From Kluyvera georgiana ATCC 51603 (GTDB lineage Bacteria > Pseudomonadota > Gammaproteobacteria > Enterobacterales > Enterobacteriaceae), in NCBI RefSeq assembly GCF_001654985.1, contig NZ_LXEU01000049.1, positions 124,001-188,000 of the forward strand: DNA of 64,000 bases, written 5' to 3'. Made by a program: the position numbers and the translations under genes. Of the stretch, positions 29,334 through 39,982 are shown in pieces. The notes under the pieces were generated by a model that was given only the letters and a program-made list of their open reading frames with translations, had not been told where the DNA came from and ran no database searches. Within the stretch, counting starts at the first letter, position 1; every line of letters begins with the position of its first letter.

Positions 29334-30527
29334 ATGCAACCTGGGAAAGGATTTTTAGTCTGGCTCGCGGGACTGAGCGTGCTGGGCTTTCTGGCGACCG
29401 ATATGTACCTACCGGCGTTTGCCGCCATTCAGCAAGACCTGCAAACGCCGGCTTCCGCCGTCAGCGCAAGTCTCAGTCTGTTCCTTGCGGGCTTCGCCGT
29501 TGCGCAATTGCTGTGGGGCCCCTTGTCCGATCGCTATGGCCGAAAACCGATCCTGCTGAGCGGTTTGACCATTTTTGCCATCGGCTGCCTTGGAATGCTG
29601 TGGGTCCGCGATGGTACCACCCTGCTGGTGCTGCGCTTCGTGCAGGCGGTTGGCGTTTGTGCCGCCGCGGTGACCTGGCAGGCCATGGTTACCGACTATT
29701 ATCCCGCTCATCGCACCAACCGTATTTTTGCGACCATTATGCCGCTGGTCGGCCTGTCGCCTGCGCTTGCGCCGCTGCTCGGCAGCTGGCTGCTGGCCCA
29801 CTTTGATTGGCAGGCCATCTTCGCGACGCTGTTCATCATTACCCTGGTATTGATGCTGCCAGCGCTGCGTCTGAAGCCTGCCCACAATAAAAATGTCGCC
29901 AGTGAAGAGAAGCTCACGTTTATTCGTCTGCTGCGCAGTAAGGACTACCGCGGCAACGTGCTGATTTACGCCGCCTGCTCCGCCAGCTTTTTTGCCTGGC
30001 TGACCGGTTCGCCATTTATTCTGCATGAAATGGGCTACAGCCCGACGGTGATTGGTCTGAGCTATGTACCGCAAACCATCGCCTTCCTGATTGGCGGCTA
30101 TGGCTGTCGCGCGGCGCTGCAAAAATGGCAGGGTAGCCAAATGTTGCCGTGGCTGCTGGTGCTCTTCGCGCTCAGCGTTATCGGGACCTGGGGCGTCGGC
30201 CTCGCGGAAGGCGTCTCCCTGACCGCGCTGTTGATCCCCTTCTGCATCATGGCAACCGCCAACGGGGCGATTTATCCCATTGTCGTTGCGCAGGCGCTGA
30301 AGCCCTTCCCACAGGCAACTGGCCGAGCAGCCGCGCTACAGAACACGTTGCAGTTGGGGCTGTGCTTCCTGGCAAGCCTGGCGGTCTCAACGCTGATTGC
30401 AACGCCGTTGCTGACCACCACGAGCGTGATGCTGGTCACCGTGGTTCTCGCCGGCATTGGCTACCGCATGCAGCGCTCTGCACGTCGTGCTGAACGTCAA
30501 AATGAGCACGCGAGTTCCCACGCCTAA
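29334..30527 (+). CDS. punC: PunC/YdhC, MFS purine nucleoside transporter (Bcr/CflA type)
   Basis: A 397-residue 12-helix MFS protein of the drug-resistance DHA1 Bcr/CflA subfamily. It starts with [22 protein letters not shown], the subfamily helix-1 motif with the Asp-x-Tyr-x-Pro. The loop motif [16 protein letters not shown] is present. In E. coli YdhC has been shown to act in purine nucleoside uptake under control of YdhB. The C-terminus is slightly shorter than in K-12. An inverted repeat and the cfa distal promoter follow. Confidence 0.93.
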   Translation: MQPGKGFLVWLAGLSVLGFLATDMYLPAFAAIQQDLQTPASAVSASLSLFLAGFAVAQLLWGPLSDRYGRKPILLSGLTIFAIGCLGMLWVRDGTTLLVLRFVQAVGVCAAAVTWQAMVTDYYPAHRTNRIFATIMPLVGLSPALAPLLGSWLLAHFDWQAIFATLFIITLVLMLPALRLKPAHNKNVASEEKLTFIRLLRSKDYRGNVLIYAACSASFFAWLTGSPFILHEMGYSPTVIGLSYVPQTIAFLIGGYGCRAALQKWQGSQMLPWLLVLFALSVIGTWGVGLAEGVSLTALLIPFCIMATANGAIYPIVVAQALKPFPQATGRAAALQNTLQLGLCFLASLAVSTLIATPLLTTTSVMLVTVVLAGIGYRMQRSARRAERQNEHASSHA

Positions 30528-30564
30528 ACATCACTCATATCAATGCCATAAGAAATGATTAGGG

Positions 30565-30607
30565 CGCTAAGTTTTTAGTTGAATCAATACACTTAGCGTC
30601 CTATACT
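30565..30607 (+). promoter_or_regulatory. Distal sigma-70 promoter of cfa with flanking inverted repeat
   Basis: -35 TTGAAT (30579-30584), a 17-bp spacer and -10 TATACT (30602-30607) give a start near 30614, about 212 bases before cfa. This agrees with the long cfa leader in E. coli. The perfect inverted repeat CGCTAAGT (30565-30572) / ACTTAGCG (30591-30598) brackets the -35 element and may be an operator or the punC terminator. Confidence 0.75.
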
Positions 30608-30775
30608 GGATCGGCATCACATAATTAATATACATTGAACTAATTAAGCGGGAGCAGGATAGCTTCCCGTTAAACCATGGATTGGCTTTCGGCAAGGGGT
30701 TCTTCCCTTCCTCTGTGCTACGTCGGATAGCAGGCTCACGAATTTTTCGTGACATTTCTCACAAACCAGAAAAAA

Positions 30776-30786
30776 GCGTCTACGCT
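30776..30786 (+). promoter_or_regulatory. Proximal sigma-S promoter of cfa (-10 element)
   Basis: GCGTCTACGCT ends in CTACGCT (30780-30786), a sigma-S-type extended -10 with C at -13. It predicts a start about 33 bases before the cfa ATG, the distance reported for the stationary-phase promoter of E. coli cfa. Confidence 0.65.
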
Positions 30787-30825
30787 GTTTTAAGGTTCTG
30801 ATCATCAGGTCGGGATGGAGAAGCT

Positions 30826-31974
30826 ATGAGCTCATCGTGTATAGAAGAAGTAAGTGTACCGGACGACGACTGGTATCGCATCGTTAGCGAGCTGCTAAAC
30901 CGAGCAGGTATTGAAATCAACGGCAATGCCTCCTGCGATATTCAGGTCAGAAATCCGCGTCTTTTCAAACGTGTTTTACAAGAAGGTTCGTTAGGTCTTG
31001 GCGAAAGTTATATGGACGGTTGGTGGGAATGCGATCGTCTCGATATCTTCTTCGACAAGGTGCTGCGTGCCGGGTTAGAAAACCAACTCCCACACCATTT
31101 CAAAGATACGCTACGCATTGCCGGCGCTCGCCTGTTTAACCTCCAGAGCCGCAGACGCGCGTGGCAGGTCGGTAAAGAACACTACGATCTCGGCAACGAT
31201 CTTTTCAGCCGCATGCTCGACTCCTTTATGCAATATTCGTGCGGCTACTGGAAAGAAGCCAAAACCCTGGAAGAGGCCCAACAAGCCAAGCTGGATCTCA
31301 TTTGCCAGAAATTGCAGCTGAAACCGGGGATGCGGGTGCTGGATATCGGCTGTGGCTGGGGCGGTCTGGCCGCCTTTATGGCGAAAAACTACGGCGTGAC
31401 CGTGAAAGGCGTGACGATTTCCGCTGAACAGCAAAAAATGGCGCAGCAGCGCTGCGAAGGGCTGGATGTGGAGATTCTGCTTCAGGATTACCGCGACCTG
31501 AACGACCAGTTCGACCGTATCGTCTCCGTTGGGATGTTCGAACACGTGGGTCCGAAGAACTACGACACCTATTTTAACGTCGTCGACCGCAACCTGAAGC
31601 CCGACGGTCTGTTCTTACTGCACACCATTGGTTCGAAGAAAACCGATAACAACGTCGATCCGTGGATCAACAAATACATCTTTCCGAATGGCTGTTTACC
31701 CTCAGTTCGCCAGATTGCCGTCGCCAGCGAGCCTCACTTTGTGATGGAAGACTGGCATAACTTCGGCGCTGACTACGATACCACGCTGATGGCCTGGTAC
31801 GAGCGTTTCCTGGCCTGCTGGCCGGAAATCGCGGACAACTATTCTGAACGATTCAAGCGGATGTTTAGCTACTATCTCAACGCCTGTGCGGGTGCGTTCC
31901 GCGCGCGAGATATTCAGCTATGGCAGGTGATGTTCTCACGTGGCGTCGAGAGTGGTTTGCGCGTCGCTCGCTAG
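30826..31974 (+). CDS. cfa: Cyclopropane-fatty-acyl-phospholipid synthase
   Basis: Transfers a methylene group from S-adenosylmethionine to unsaturated phospholipid acyl chains at stationary phase or in acid. It has 382 residues. The SAM-binding motif VLDIGCGWGGLAAFM is followed by SVGMFEHVGPKNY, and YDLGNDLFSRML with YSCGYW lies near the active site. The bicarbonate-binding residues are expected in this family core. The long leader (212 bases from the distal promoter) is the region that sRNAs such as RydC target in E. coli. Confidence 0.97.
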   Translation: MSSSCIEEVSVPDDDWYRIVSELLNRAGIEINGNASCDIQVRNPRLFKRVLQEGSLGLGESYMDGWWECDRLDIFFDKVLRAGLENQLPHHFKDTLRIAGARLFNLQSRRRAWQVGKEHYDLGNDLFSRMLDSFMQYSCGYWKEAKTLEEAQQAKLDLICQKLQLKPGMRVLDIGCGWGGLAAFMAKNYGVTVKGVTISAEQQKMAQQRCEGLDVEILLQDYRDLNDQFDRIVSVGMFEHVGPKNYDTYFNVVDRNLKPDGLFLLHTIGSKKTDNNVDPWINKYIFPNGCLPSVRQIAVASEPHFVMEDWHNFGADYDTTLMAWYERFLACWPEIADNYSERFKRMFSYYLNACAGAFRARDIQLWQVMFSRGVESGLRVAR

Positions 31975-31982
31975 TGCTTTAG

Positions 31983-32015
31983 CGCCTGCGCCTTTTGGTG
32001 CAGGCGTTTTATTTT
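31983..32015 (+). terminator. Terminator of cfa
   Basis: CGCCTGCGCC (31983-31992) pairs with GGTGCAGGCG (31997-32006) apart from one G-T pair, followed by TTTTATTTT. It touches the ribC stop. Confidence 0.88.
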
Positions 32016-32652
32016 ACTCTGCAACGGCCTGGGTCACCGCGGCTTCTTTTGCTGCCATCACGCGCTCTACGGTATCGACTACCGCCTGAGTTTGCGGGTC
32101 AATCTCGATATTCACACGGTCGCCAAGACGTTTTTTGCCAAGCGTAGTCCGTTCCAGCGTTTCCGGAATCAGGTGCACGCAGAAACGAGTCGCCGTCACT
32201 TCCCCTACCGTCAGGCTAATGCCATCAATACCGATAAAACCTTTATACAGGACATATTTCATCAGCGATGGGTCCTGGATTTTGAACCAGATCTGCTTGT
32301 TGTTTTCCGAGGTCAGAATTTTCGCGACTTCAGCGGTAGTCATAATATGACCCGACATTAAGTGGCCGCCAATTTCATCGCTGAATTTCGCCGCTCGCTC
32401 AACGTTAACCAGATCGCCTACCTTTACATCGCCCAGGTTGGTAATGCGCAGCGTCTCTTTCATCAAGTCGAAGCTAATCTGGTCGCCATTGATTTCCGTG
32501 ACCGTTAAGCAGCAGCCGTTGTGTGCCACTGAGGCACCGGTTTCCAGACCAGACAGCATATGTTCCGGCAGCGCCACGACGTGGGTGCGGAAGTTAGGTT
32601 TTTCATCAATGGACACGATTTTTGCCGTGCCCTGCACAATACCAGTGAACAT
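32014..32652 (-). CDS. ribC: Riboflavin synthase, alpha chain
   Basis: Dismutates two 6,7-dimethyl-8-ribityllumazine molecules to riboflavin. It has 212 residues in two similar lumazine-binding barrels. The N-terminal barrel begins [10 protein letters not shown] with [11 protein letters not shown], and the second repeats the pattern in [12 protein letters not shown] and [16 protein letters not shown]. No FMN riboswitch is evident in its leader. It is divergent from mdtK with 250 bp between starts and converges with cfa. Confidence 0.97.
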   Translation of the reverse strand: MFTGIVQGTAKIVSIDEKPNFRTHVVALPEHMLSGLETGASVAHNGCCLTVTEINGDQISFDLMKETLRITNLGDVKVGDLVNVERAAKFSDEIGGHLMSGHIMTTAEVAKILTSENNKQIWFKIQDPSLMKYVLYKGFIGIDGISLTVGEVTATRFCVHLIPETLERTTLGKKRLGDRVNIEIDPQTQAVVDTVERVMAAKEAAVTQAVAE

Positions 32653-32902
32653 ATCGTTAACTCCTGTTAATCATCGTACCGGTATCGCTACCGGTTCATC
32701 TGCTACGCACAATAGCAGTTGATAAAACAGGTTGCCACCTTCCGCGGCACGCCCCCTTTTTTTTGACTAGATTAATAGCAAATCCTCGCTACAATACCGG
32801 AGTAATTCCTCTATTTATTCTTCTTGCTGCCGGTTAAGGCGGCTTATCTGTCTCCCGTGCCCGCGTACGGCGAGAATAAATAACAACAATACAGGTGTTC
32901 AC

Positions 32903-34276
32903 GTGCAGAAGTATTTTAGCGAAGCGCGTCAGTTATTAGCTCTGGCTATCCCGGTTATCCTTGCGCAGGTGGCCCAAACGGCAATGGGTTTTGTCGATAC
33001 GGTCATGGCCGGCGGCTACAGCGCCACCGACATGGCCGCCGTGGCTATTGGTACCTCCATCTGGCTGCCAGCGATCCTTTTTGGTCACGGTCTGCTGCTG
33101 GCACTGACGCCGGTTATTGCTCAACTTAATGGTTCCGGCCGCCGGGATCGCGTCGCCCTCCAGGTTCGCCAGGGTTTCTGGCTGGCCGGTTTTGTCTCGG
33201 TGTTGATCATGGTGGTGCTGTGGAACGCTGGCCATATCATTCGCGCGATGCATAACATCGACCCGGCTCTGGCGGATAAAGCCGTTGGCTACCTGCGCGC
33301 ACTGCTTTGGGGGGCGCCGGGCTATCTTTGCTTCCAGGTGGCGCGTAACCAGTGCGAAGGGCTGGCGAAAACAAAACCCGGTATGGTCATGGGCTTTATC
33401 GGCCTGCTGGTGAATATTCCGGTTAACTACATCTTTATTTACGGTCATTTCGGCATGCCGGAGCTGGGCGGCGTGGGCTGCGGCGTGGCGACCGCATCGG
33501 TTTACTGGGTGATGTTCTTTAGCATGCTCTACTACGTTCGCCATGCGGGTTCGATGCGCGATATTCGCCATAGTGGGCGTTTCAGCCGCCCGGATTTCGC
33601 CATTCTTAAGCGTCTGGCCACGCTGGGGCTGCCGATTGCGCTGGCGCTGTTCTTTGAAGTGACTCTGTTCGCAGTTGTCGCCCTGCTGGTGTCGCCGCTG
33701 GGGATCGTTGACGTTGCCGGTCACCAGATTGCGCTCAACTTCAGCTCGCTGATGTTCGTTCTGCCAATGTCGCTGGCGGCGGCAGTGACCATCCGCGTCG
33801 GCTTCCGTCTGGGCCAGGGTTCAACGCCTGACGCGCAGGTTTCGGCACGTACCGGCCTGGGCGTTGGGGTGTGCATGGCCGTCTGTACGGCGGTATTCAC
33901 TACCCTGATGCGTACCCACATCGCCTTGCTGTATAACGATAATCCCGAAGTCGTCACGCTGGCCGCCCAATTGATGCTGCTGGCCGCGCTGTATCAGATT
34001 TCTGATTCAATCCAGGTTATCGGTAGCGGCATTTTGCGCGGTTATAAAGATACACGTTCAATCTTCTTTATTACCTTTATCGCCTACTGGGTGCTGGGCC
34101 TGCCGTGCGGCTACGTGCTGGCGCTGACCGATCTGGTGGTTGAGCGTATGGGGCCGGCGGGGTTCTGGTGGGGCTTTATTATTGGTCTGACATCGGCGGC
34201 AGTAATGATGATGCTGAGAATGCGCTTCCTTCAGCGCCAACCGGCAGCGGTCATTCTGCAGCGCGCCGCGCGATAA
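32903..34276 (+). CDS. mdtK: MdtK (NorE), MATE-family multidrug/sodium antiporter
   Basis: A 457-residue inner-membrane MATE efflux pump with 12 helices in two similar halves. Conserved MATE motifs are [21 protein letters not shown] in helix 1, with a functional Asp, and the parallel segment [20 protein letters not shown] in the second half. In E. coli it expels norfloxacin, acriflavine and other cations. The start at 32903 (GTG) follows ACAGGTGTTCAC. In K-12 the following genes are ydhQ and the tRNA-Val pair; here zinT takes the place of ydhQ. Confidence 0.97.
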   Translation: MQKYFSEARQLLALAIPVILAQVAQTAMGFVDTVMAGGYSATDMAAVAIGTSIWLPAILFGHGLLLALTPVIAQLNGSGRRDRVALQVRQGFWLAGFVSVLIMVVLWNAGHIIRAMHNIDPALADKAVGYLRALLWGAPGYLCFQVARNQCEGLAKTKPGMVMGFIGLLVNIPVNYIFIYGHFGMPELGGVGCGVATASVYWVMFFSMLYYVRHAGSMRDIRHSGRFSRPDFAILKRLATLGLPIALALFFEVTLFAVVALLVSPLGIVDVAGHQIALNFSSLMFVLPMSLAAAVTIRVGFRLGQGSTPDAQVSARTGLGVGVCMAVCTAVFTTLMRTHIALLYNDNPEVVTLAAQLMLLAALYQISDSIQVIGSGILRGYKDTRSIFFITFIAYWVLGLPCGYVLALTDLVVERMGPAGFWWGFIIGLTSAAVMMMLRMRFLQRQPAAVILQRAAR

Positions 34277-34288
34277 TAATGTGGCCAG

Positions 34289-34316
34289 CCCTCTCACCTT
34301 CTAAAGGTGGAGGGGG
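34289..34316. terminator. Hairpin between mdtK and convergent zinT
   Basis: CCCTCTCACCTT and AAGGTGGAGGGG form an imperfect stem with one bulge around CTA, between the convergent genes. No T tract is present. Confidence 0.4.
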
Positions 34317-34324
34317 CGCTGCGT

Positions 34325-34978
34325 TTAGTGGTGAAGCATCTCATCCACCACCTGCTTTTTGCTCAACTGGTACGGGTAGTAAGTCGGCCAGTTGTCCATC
34401 TCTGTCAGCAAGGCTTCCTGAGAGGTGTTACCCATAAAGATATGGAAGTGGCTGGATTTTCGCGGCCCAATGATATGGTCGCTGAACTGCACGTATTTCG
34501 GTGCAGCGCTATTTGCGTCCTGGCATTCAAACAGATAGCGCACGCCCTTCTTGCCTGATGCGTAGGTTAAGACTTTGTGCCCCGCATAGCGATAATGGCA
34601 GGCGCTGACCTTATCACCCACGTGAAACTCCATCACGCCCTTTTCAATACCGATCATATTGACGTCAGTTGCATAACCCGTGCGGTAATATTCCTTAATT
34701 TGCGCAAATGTTTTGTTTTTATCTTTCGCGGCTTTTTGCTTGAAAACCGGGTCAAGATCGCCGGAAAGCAGCAATGGATTCACCGACTCCCACATGCCAT
34801 CCCAGTCTTCCAGCGGTCGATCTTTCACATCGGCAACGTCAAATATGCCTTCTGCCGCCTTCTGTTCCTTTTCCGACAGCGGCTGACCGTGATCGTGATG
34901 CCCATGAGACAGCGCCTGACCGCTTACCAGCAGCGTCCCCGCCACCAAAACCATTTTTCCCAGAAGTTTCACTCGCAT
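34325..34978 (-). CDS. zinT: ZinT, periplasmic zinc/cadmium-binding protein
   Basis: A 217-residue periplasmic metal-trafficking protein that passes zinc to ZnuA under zinc starvation. The signal peptide ([22 protein letters not shown]) precedes the His-rich mature start [15 protein letters not shown]. The calycin-like domain has [23 protein letters not shown] and the metal-binding HFHIFMG segment. A good Zur box lies upstream. In K-12 zinT is elsewhere on the chromosome, so its place beside mdtK is a rearrangement. The mdtK-zinT gene pair converges. Confidence 0.96.
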   Translation of the reverse strand: MRVKLLGKMVLVAGTLLVSGQALSHGHHDHGQPLSEKEQKAAEGIFDVADVKDRPLEDWDGMWESVNPLLLSGDLDPVFKQKAAKDKNKTFAQIKEYYRTGYATDVNMIGIEKGVMEFHVGDKVSACHYRYAGHKVLTYASGKKGVRYLFECQDANSAAPKYVQFSDHIIGPRKSSHFHIFMGNTSQEALLTEMDNWPTYYPYQLSKKQVVDEMLHH

Positions 34979-35004
34979 TTATCCTTATCGTCCACATGAA
35001 GGCT

Positions 35005-35027
35005 AAAACGTTATAACATAACATTTT
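35005..35027 (-). promoter_or_regulatory. Zur box upstream of zinT
   Basis: The 23-bp AT-rich near-palindrome is centred on CGTTATAACATAAC. It matches the Zur consensus halves (GTTATA and ATAACATTT) at nearly all positions and lies 27 bases before the zinT start. Zinc-dependent repression by Zur is expected, as for E. coli zinT. Confidence 0.78.
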
Positions 35028-35190
35028 CAATTTCAATCCTCAGTCACAAAAAGGGTTGCGGATAAGCTGCCGTAAGCAAAATAGCAGTGTCATAAAATCG
35101 AGGGAGATCAACGGAGTTTGATGAACCGCAGAAAAATGCAGCAGAGATGGGCAAAAGTTCTCCAGTCGGGCTAAATCACACATTTTCCGC

Positions 35191-35219
35191 TTGCCACAGC
35201 CCGCTGCTGCCGCTAATAT
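35191..35219 (+). promoter_or_regulatory. Promoter of the tRNA-Val operon
   Basis: -35 TTGCCA (35191-35196), a 17-bp spacer and -10 TAATAT (35214-35219) are followed by a GC-rich discriminator (CGTCCCCG) typical of stringently controlled stable-RNA promoters. Confidence 0.8.
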
Positions 35220-35245
35220 TCGTCCCCGTTGCCGCAAGCAACAAT

Positions 35246-35322
35246 GCGTTCGTAGCTCAGTTGGTTAGAGCACCACCTTGACATGGTGGGGGTCGTTGGT
35301 TCGAGTCCAATCGAACGCACCA
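35246..35322 (+). tRNA. valV: tRNA-Val (GAC), copy 1
   Basis: A 77-nt tRNA with encoded CCA. Acceptor stem GCGTTCG/CGAACGC, D-arm TAGCTCAGTTGGTTAGAGCA, anticodon loop CTTGACATG with GAC, and T-loop TTCGAGT. It reads GUC and GUU valine codons. It corresponds to the valV/valW position of K-12. Confidence 0.97.
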
Positions 35323-35326
35323 TTAT

Positions 35327-35403
35327 GCGTTTATAGCTCAGTTGGTTAGAGCACCACCTTGACATGGTGGGGGTCGTTGGTTCGAGTCCAATTAAACGCA
35401 CCA
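35327..35403 (+). tRNA. valW: tRNA-Val (GAC), copy 2 with altered acceptor stem
   Basis: Same 77-nt body as copies 1 and 3, but the acceptor stem is GCGTTTA/TAAACGC. Both the sixth and seventh pairs have changed with their partners (C-G to T-A and G-C to A-T). Base pairing is kept, so the copy is probably functional. It is four bases after copy 1. Confidence 0.96.
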
Positions 35404-35407
35404 TTAC

Positions 35408-35484
35408 GCGTTCGTAGCTCAGTTGGTTAGAGCACCACCTTGACATGGTGGGGGTCGTTGGTTCGAGTCCAATCGAACGCACCA
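35408..35484 (+). tRNA. tRNA-Val (GAC), copy 3
   Basis: Identical in sequence to copy 1 across 77 nt, four bases after copy 2. K-12 has two copies at this locus, so this is a third. Processing from one transcript is expected. Confidence 0.96.
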
Positions 35485-35512
35485 TATCCCTTCGATATGG
35501 CGCTTTTCTTCT
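35482..35512 (+). terminator. Probable terminator of the tRNA operon
   Basis: CCATATC (35482-35488) pairs with GATATGG (35494-35500), followed by CGCTTTTCTTCTC. The 5' arm overlaps the last CCA. Confidence 0.6.
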
Positions 35513-35532
35513 CTCTCTTCTGCTAATCAATC

Positions 35533-35850
35533 TTACAGTTTTGTTAATCGCTGTACGTTGATGCTATCCAGTTTTCCATCCAGAATCGCCAGAAAATCAT
35601 CATGATAAGGCATCGCTACGTGCTTTTTCAGATCGGCTTCCGACTTCCAGCGCTCAATAAAAACAAACGACACACCGCCTTCATTTGCCAGTTCGCGGAC
35701 ATCGGGAATCGCCCGGCTTTCATGCAGATCGTACTGTAAGCACCCCGCTTCCTGATGCGTGAGAGGCACCATCGCCTGCGCAGCTTTTCTGATGGTATCG
35801 ATATGTTCCTGGCGGGGCGTCAGGGTAGCAACAATCTTAACTTCGCTCAT
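35533..35850 (-). CDS. Putative quinol monooxygenase (ABM family, YgiN/LsrG-like)
   Basis: A 105-residue protein with the antibiotic-biosynthesis-monooxygenase ferredoxin-like fold. It shows VKIVATLTPRQEHIDTIRKA, TRQEAGCLQYDLHES-like core (here THQEAGCLQYDLHES) and FIERWKSEADLKKHVAMPY with the conserved His. Relatives oxidise quinols or act on small diketones; the substrate here is unknown. ATG at 35850 is chosen because AGGATCTCAC precedes it. In K-12 the position after the tRNA-Val genes is occupied by ydhR, another ABM-fold protein, but this sequence is not YdhR. Confidence 0.85.
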   Translation of the reverse strand: MSEVKIVATLTPRQEHIDTIRKAAQAMVPLTHQEAGCLQYDLHESRAIPDVRELANEGGVSFVFIERWKSEADLKKHVAMPYHDDFLAILDGKLDSINVQRLTKL

Positions 35851-35978
35851 GTGAGATCCTTCGTGCGTCAATAATGAAACCGGGTAGCTTCACGAGGAAC
35901 CCACCCGGAGACCTGAATTATTCAGGCTAGCAACGGAGTCTTAATTACGCCAATCGGTTTTTTTTCGAGGGGACAGTA

Positions 35979-36317
35979 CTATTTTAACAGGGGCTGTTTT
36001 TTCTCGACATCTTTTAGGCCACCTTCATTGACGGCATTTTTATAGCCCATTTTTTGCAGCAGCGTTTCCGCTTTGCCTGACTGATTGCCGGTGTTGCAGT
36101 ACAGATACAACGTGTCATTCTTATCCTGCGTCACTTCCCCAATACGTTCAGCCAACTGCTTAAGCGGAATATTCACCGCCCCCTGTACGTGCGTTTCCTG
36201 ATACTGTTCCGGGGTGCGCACATCAATCCAGTGCTCCGCGGCCCAGGAGGCCGTAGAGGTCAGCAGTACAGCGCCAGCAAACAGCATATTTTTCAGTAAT
36301 CGGGCTTGTTGAGACAT
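35979..36317 (-). CDS. PspE-like periplasmic rhodanese (thiosulfate sulfurtransferase)
   Basis: A 112-residue single-domain rhodanese with an N-terminal signal peptide (LLKNMLFAGAVLLTSTASWA). The mature part EHWIDVRTPEQYQETHVQGA and the active-site loop YCNTGNQSGK, with the catalytic cysteine, closely resemble E. coli PspE. It would transfer sulfane sulfur to thiophilic acceptors in the periplasm. GAGGAAATACC precedes the ATG. It stands apart from any psp operon. Assignment to PspE itself or to a paralogue is open. Confidence 0.88.
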   Translation of the reverse strand: MSQQARLLKNMLFAGAVLLTSTASWAAEHWIDVRTPEQYQETHVQGAVNIPLKQLAERIGEVTQDKNDTLYLYCNTGNQSGKAETLLQKMGYKNAVNEGGLKDVEKKQPLLK

Positions 36318-36440
36318 GGTATTTCCTCGTTATTGAACGTTATATCGCATTATAGCCCTCTGTTTTGTATGGAATAGGTGCAATGCCAGGTAAAAAAGTG
36401 ACCTTTGTCGTGGTTCCCCTCTTTTACCCTGTTGAACGCT

Positions 36441-37079
36441 TTAAACGGCTTCATTGAGATACTGCGCCAGTACCGTACGAGCATGAGTCGCGATATCGGG
36501 CGTACATTTTTCCGCCAGCACAGCGACAAAAGCGTGGAATTGTTCCGGCGTGATGCCGTTATTACGGCTGATGGCATAGTGGCTTTTCAACTGGCTCTCC
36601 GCCCCCGGTATCGCCGCCAGGGCTGAAATGGTCGCCAGCTCGCGGGCCGACCAGTCCAGTACATCGCGCTGGAAGATATCGCCAAACAGATGCGCTTTCA
36701 GGTACACATCTATGGCTGGTGCAAAATCAAATAGCGGACCGCTAACCGTCTGCCCCACCAGCCGCGTCTGATTTTCCGTCCCCGCCGTCAGGCTGTCCCA
36801 GTTTTCCATCGGCGGCGTCGCGGTTTTACCTTCTTCATCGACAATCCCCCGCACCTGACGGTCATTGATGACTGACATAAAGCAGCCCAGCGCATTCAGG
36901 CTACGCGGGAAGCCGCAGTAGGCGTACAGCTGCACCAAAATCTCTTTGATTTCATTTACCGTTAACCCCGCGTCAAGCCCTTCATTCAGCGCAAGCGTCA
37001 GTCGGTTCATGTCGCCACGCGCGGTAAACGCCGCAATCGGGATCATCGCCTGTTGTTGATGAGTCAGTGGGTTTTGCAT
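36441..37079 (-). CDS. Carboxymuconolactone-decarboxylase-family protein
   Basis: A 212-residue all-helical protein with two CMD-like segments: LNEGLDAGLTVNEIKEILVQLYAYCGFPRSLNAL and WSARELATISALAAIPGAESQLKSH. Family members are decarboxylases or AhpD-like thiol peroxidases. The AhpD-type C-x-x-C pair is not visible here, so a peroxidase role is less likely. The ATG at 37079 begins MQNPLTHQQQAMIPIAAF and has GAGACAATACC upstream. It lies on the minus strand in a run of redox genes; common regulation with its neighbours is a guess. Confidence 0.82.
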   Translation of the reverse strand: MQNPLTHQQQAMIPIAAFTARGDMNRLTLALNEGLDAGLTVNEIKEILVQLYAYCGFPRSLNALGCFMSVINDRQVRGIVDEEGKTATPPMENWDSLTAGTENQTRLVGQTVSGPLFDFAPAIDVYLKAHLFGDIFQRDVLDWSARELATISALAAIPGAESQLKSHYAISRNNGITPEQFHAFVAVLAEKCTPDIATHARTVLAQYLNEAV

Positions 37080-37213
37080 GGTATTGTCTCCGTGATGGGC
37101 GCCATCGCGCCCCTGAAAGCAGGTCAATAAGCACAGTATACTGAGCCGGTTTGCCCATGATTAGAGGGAGGAATCAGAACTGAGCTATGATTCAATTTCA
37201 TTAATTGAGGCCG

Positions 37214-38741
<1,528 letters not shown>

Positions 38742-38819
38742 AGCGTCCTCACTTTAGTGCCATCATCTTGTATGACTGGCAGTATGCGGCCGATGATTGA
38801 TAACCTTAATAGCACTTAT

Positions 38820-38838
38820 GGTTGAAGTGCTTTCAACC
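38820..38838. promoter_or_regulatory. Palindrome in the LysR/oxidoreductase intergenic region
   Basis: GGTTGAA-GTGCT-TTCAACC is a perfect inverted repeat with 7-bp arms, lying between the divergent starts at 38741 and 38884. It has the T-N11-A pattern of a LysR-type operator. Confidence 0.7.
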
Positions 38839-38883
38839 TCAGGTTAATAATAATCAAGCACGATTCCCGTTCAGGAGACGACC

Positions 38884-39837
38884 ATGGAACTCTCGCAGCG
38901 CGTCCGCGCGATGACGTCATTTATCGATGCTGCCGATGCGGGTAGCTTCGCCGCCGCCGCGCGTCTTCAGGGAGTGAGTACCGCCGCCATCAGCAAAAAT
39001 ATTGCCGGGCTTGAGCAAGCGCTGGGCGTTCGTCTGATGAACCGCACCACGCGTAAGCTGAGTCTGACTGAAGAAGGCGCGGCGTTTCTTCAGCAAGCAC
39101 GCATTGCCATCGCCGCGCTGGATACCGCCGTCGATACGGTGGTGGCCGGCAAAATGGAAACCCGCGGGCATGTGCGCATCTCCACTAGTGCCGCTTTTGG
39201 CCGCGAGCAACTCCTGCCGGCGCTGCCGGAGCTACGTCAACGCTATCCCGGTCTGTCCGTGGAGGTCGATTTTGACGATCGGGTGACCGATATTGTCCGC
39301 GACGGTTACGATCTGGCCATCCGCGGCGGGCGTATCGTCGACTCTTCGCTGATTTCACGCCCGGTCTGCCAGCTCAATATGGTGTTGGTCGCTTCGCCGG
39401 ATTATCTGGCCCAACATGGTGTGCCGCAAACGCCAGAGGATCTCAAAAACCACCATCTGATTGCCCGTCGCTTTCTTGGCGGACGAGTATCGCCCTGGGG
39501 ATTCCGTGGTACAGACGATAGCCTGACCACGCTTGAACCCGACGCTGCGGCCATCACTCTCTCCGCCCCCGAAGCTCAGCTACAGGCGGCCCGGCTCGGG
39601 TTGGGGATTGCGCAGGTGGGCGTCCATCACGCCATCACGCACCTGCAAACCGGTCAGTTGAAAGTATTACTCTTTGGTCAGCACGATCCCGGCAGCTATG
39701 AAATGGTGATTCAGTATCCGCATCGGGCGCTGATCGCCCCCCGCGTACGAGTGACGATTGAGTATCTGCTGGATATCCTGAGGCAGGATCCCTCGCTGCA
39801 TTTCCCGCTTTCCAGACTGGCTGAGTTTGCTGCATAG
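38884..39837 (+). CDS. LysR-family transcriptional regulator
   Basis: A 317-residue regulator with an N-terminal winged HTH (DAGSFAAAARLQGVSTAAISKNIAGLE) and a LysR effector-binding domain (GHVRISTSAAFGREQLLPALPEL). It belongs to the large DmlR/YhjC-like group that often controls divergent quinone- or aldehyde-reducing enzymes. The start ATG follows CAGGAGACGACC. The ligand is unknown. It likely regulates the divergent oxidoreductase-AKR operon through the palindrome at 38820-38838. Confidence 0.92.
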   Translation: MELSQRVRAMTSFIDAADAGSFAAAARLQGVSTAAISKNIAGLEQALGVRLMNRTTRKLSLTEEGAAFLQQARIAIAALDTAVDTVVAGKMETRGHVRISTSAAFGREQLLPALPELRQRYPGLSVEVDFDDRVTDIVRDGYDLAIRGGRIVDSSLISRPVCQLNMVLVASPDYLAQHGVPQTPEDLKNHHLIARRFLGGRVSPWGFRGTDDSLTTLEPDAAAITLSAPEAQLQAARLGLGIAQVGVHHAITHLQTGQLKVLLFGQHDPGSYEMVIQYPHRALIAPRVRVTIEYLLDILRQDPSLHFPLSRLAEFAA

Positions 39838-39982
39838 GCGATAATCAATATATTCATCACACAAATAATGCATTTCATGCTGCCTGGGCGGCATTTCATT
39901 CCGCTTTTCAGGCCGTTAGTGCTGATTTTTCCCGAGGAGTGACAGAAAAGCATACAGTAGCGTTTATTTACGAATGTGCCCT

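Noticed and set aside
32653..32902. Possible FMN riboswitch in the ribC leader
   Set aside because: No conserved RFN helices are visible, and ribC of E. coli has none either.
35246..35484. Three near-identical 77-base repeats with 4-base spacers that look like a repeat array or CRISPR
   Set aside because: They fold as tRNA-Val with encoded CCA; a CRISPR array would need unique spacers of about 30 bases.
35213..35530. 105-codon repetitive minus-strand frame (SIGLEPTTPTMSRWCSNQLS repeats)
   Set aside because: This is the antisense of the three tRNA genes, a well-known false protein.
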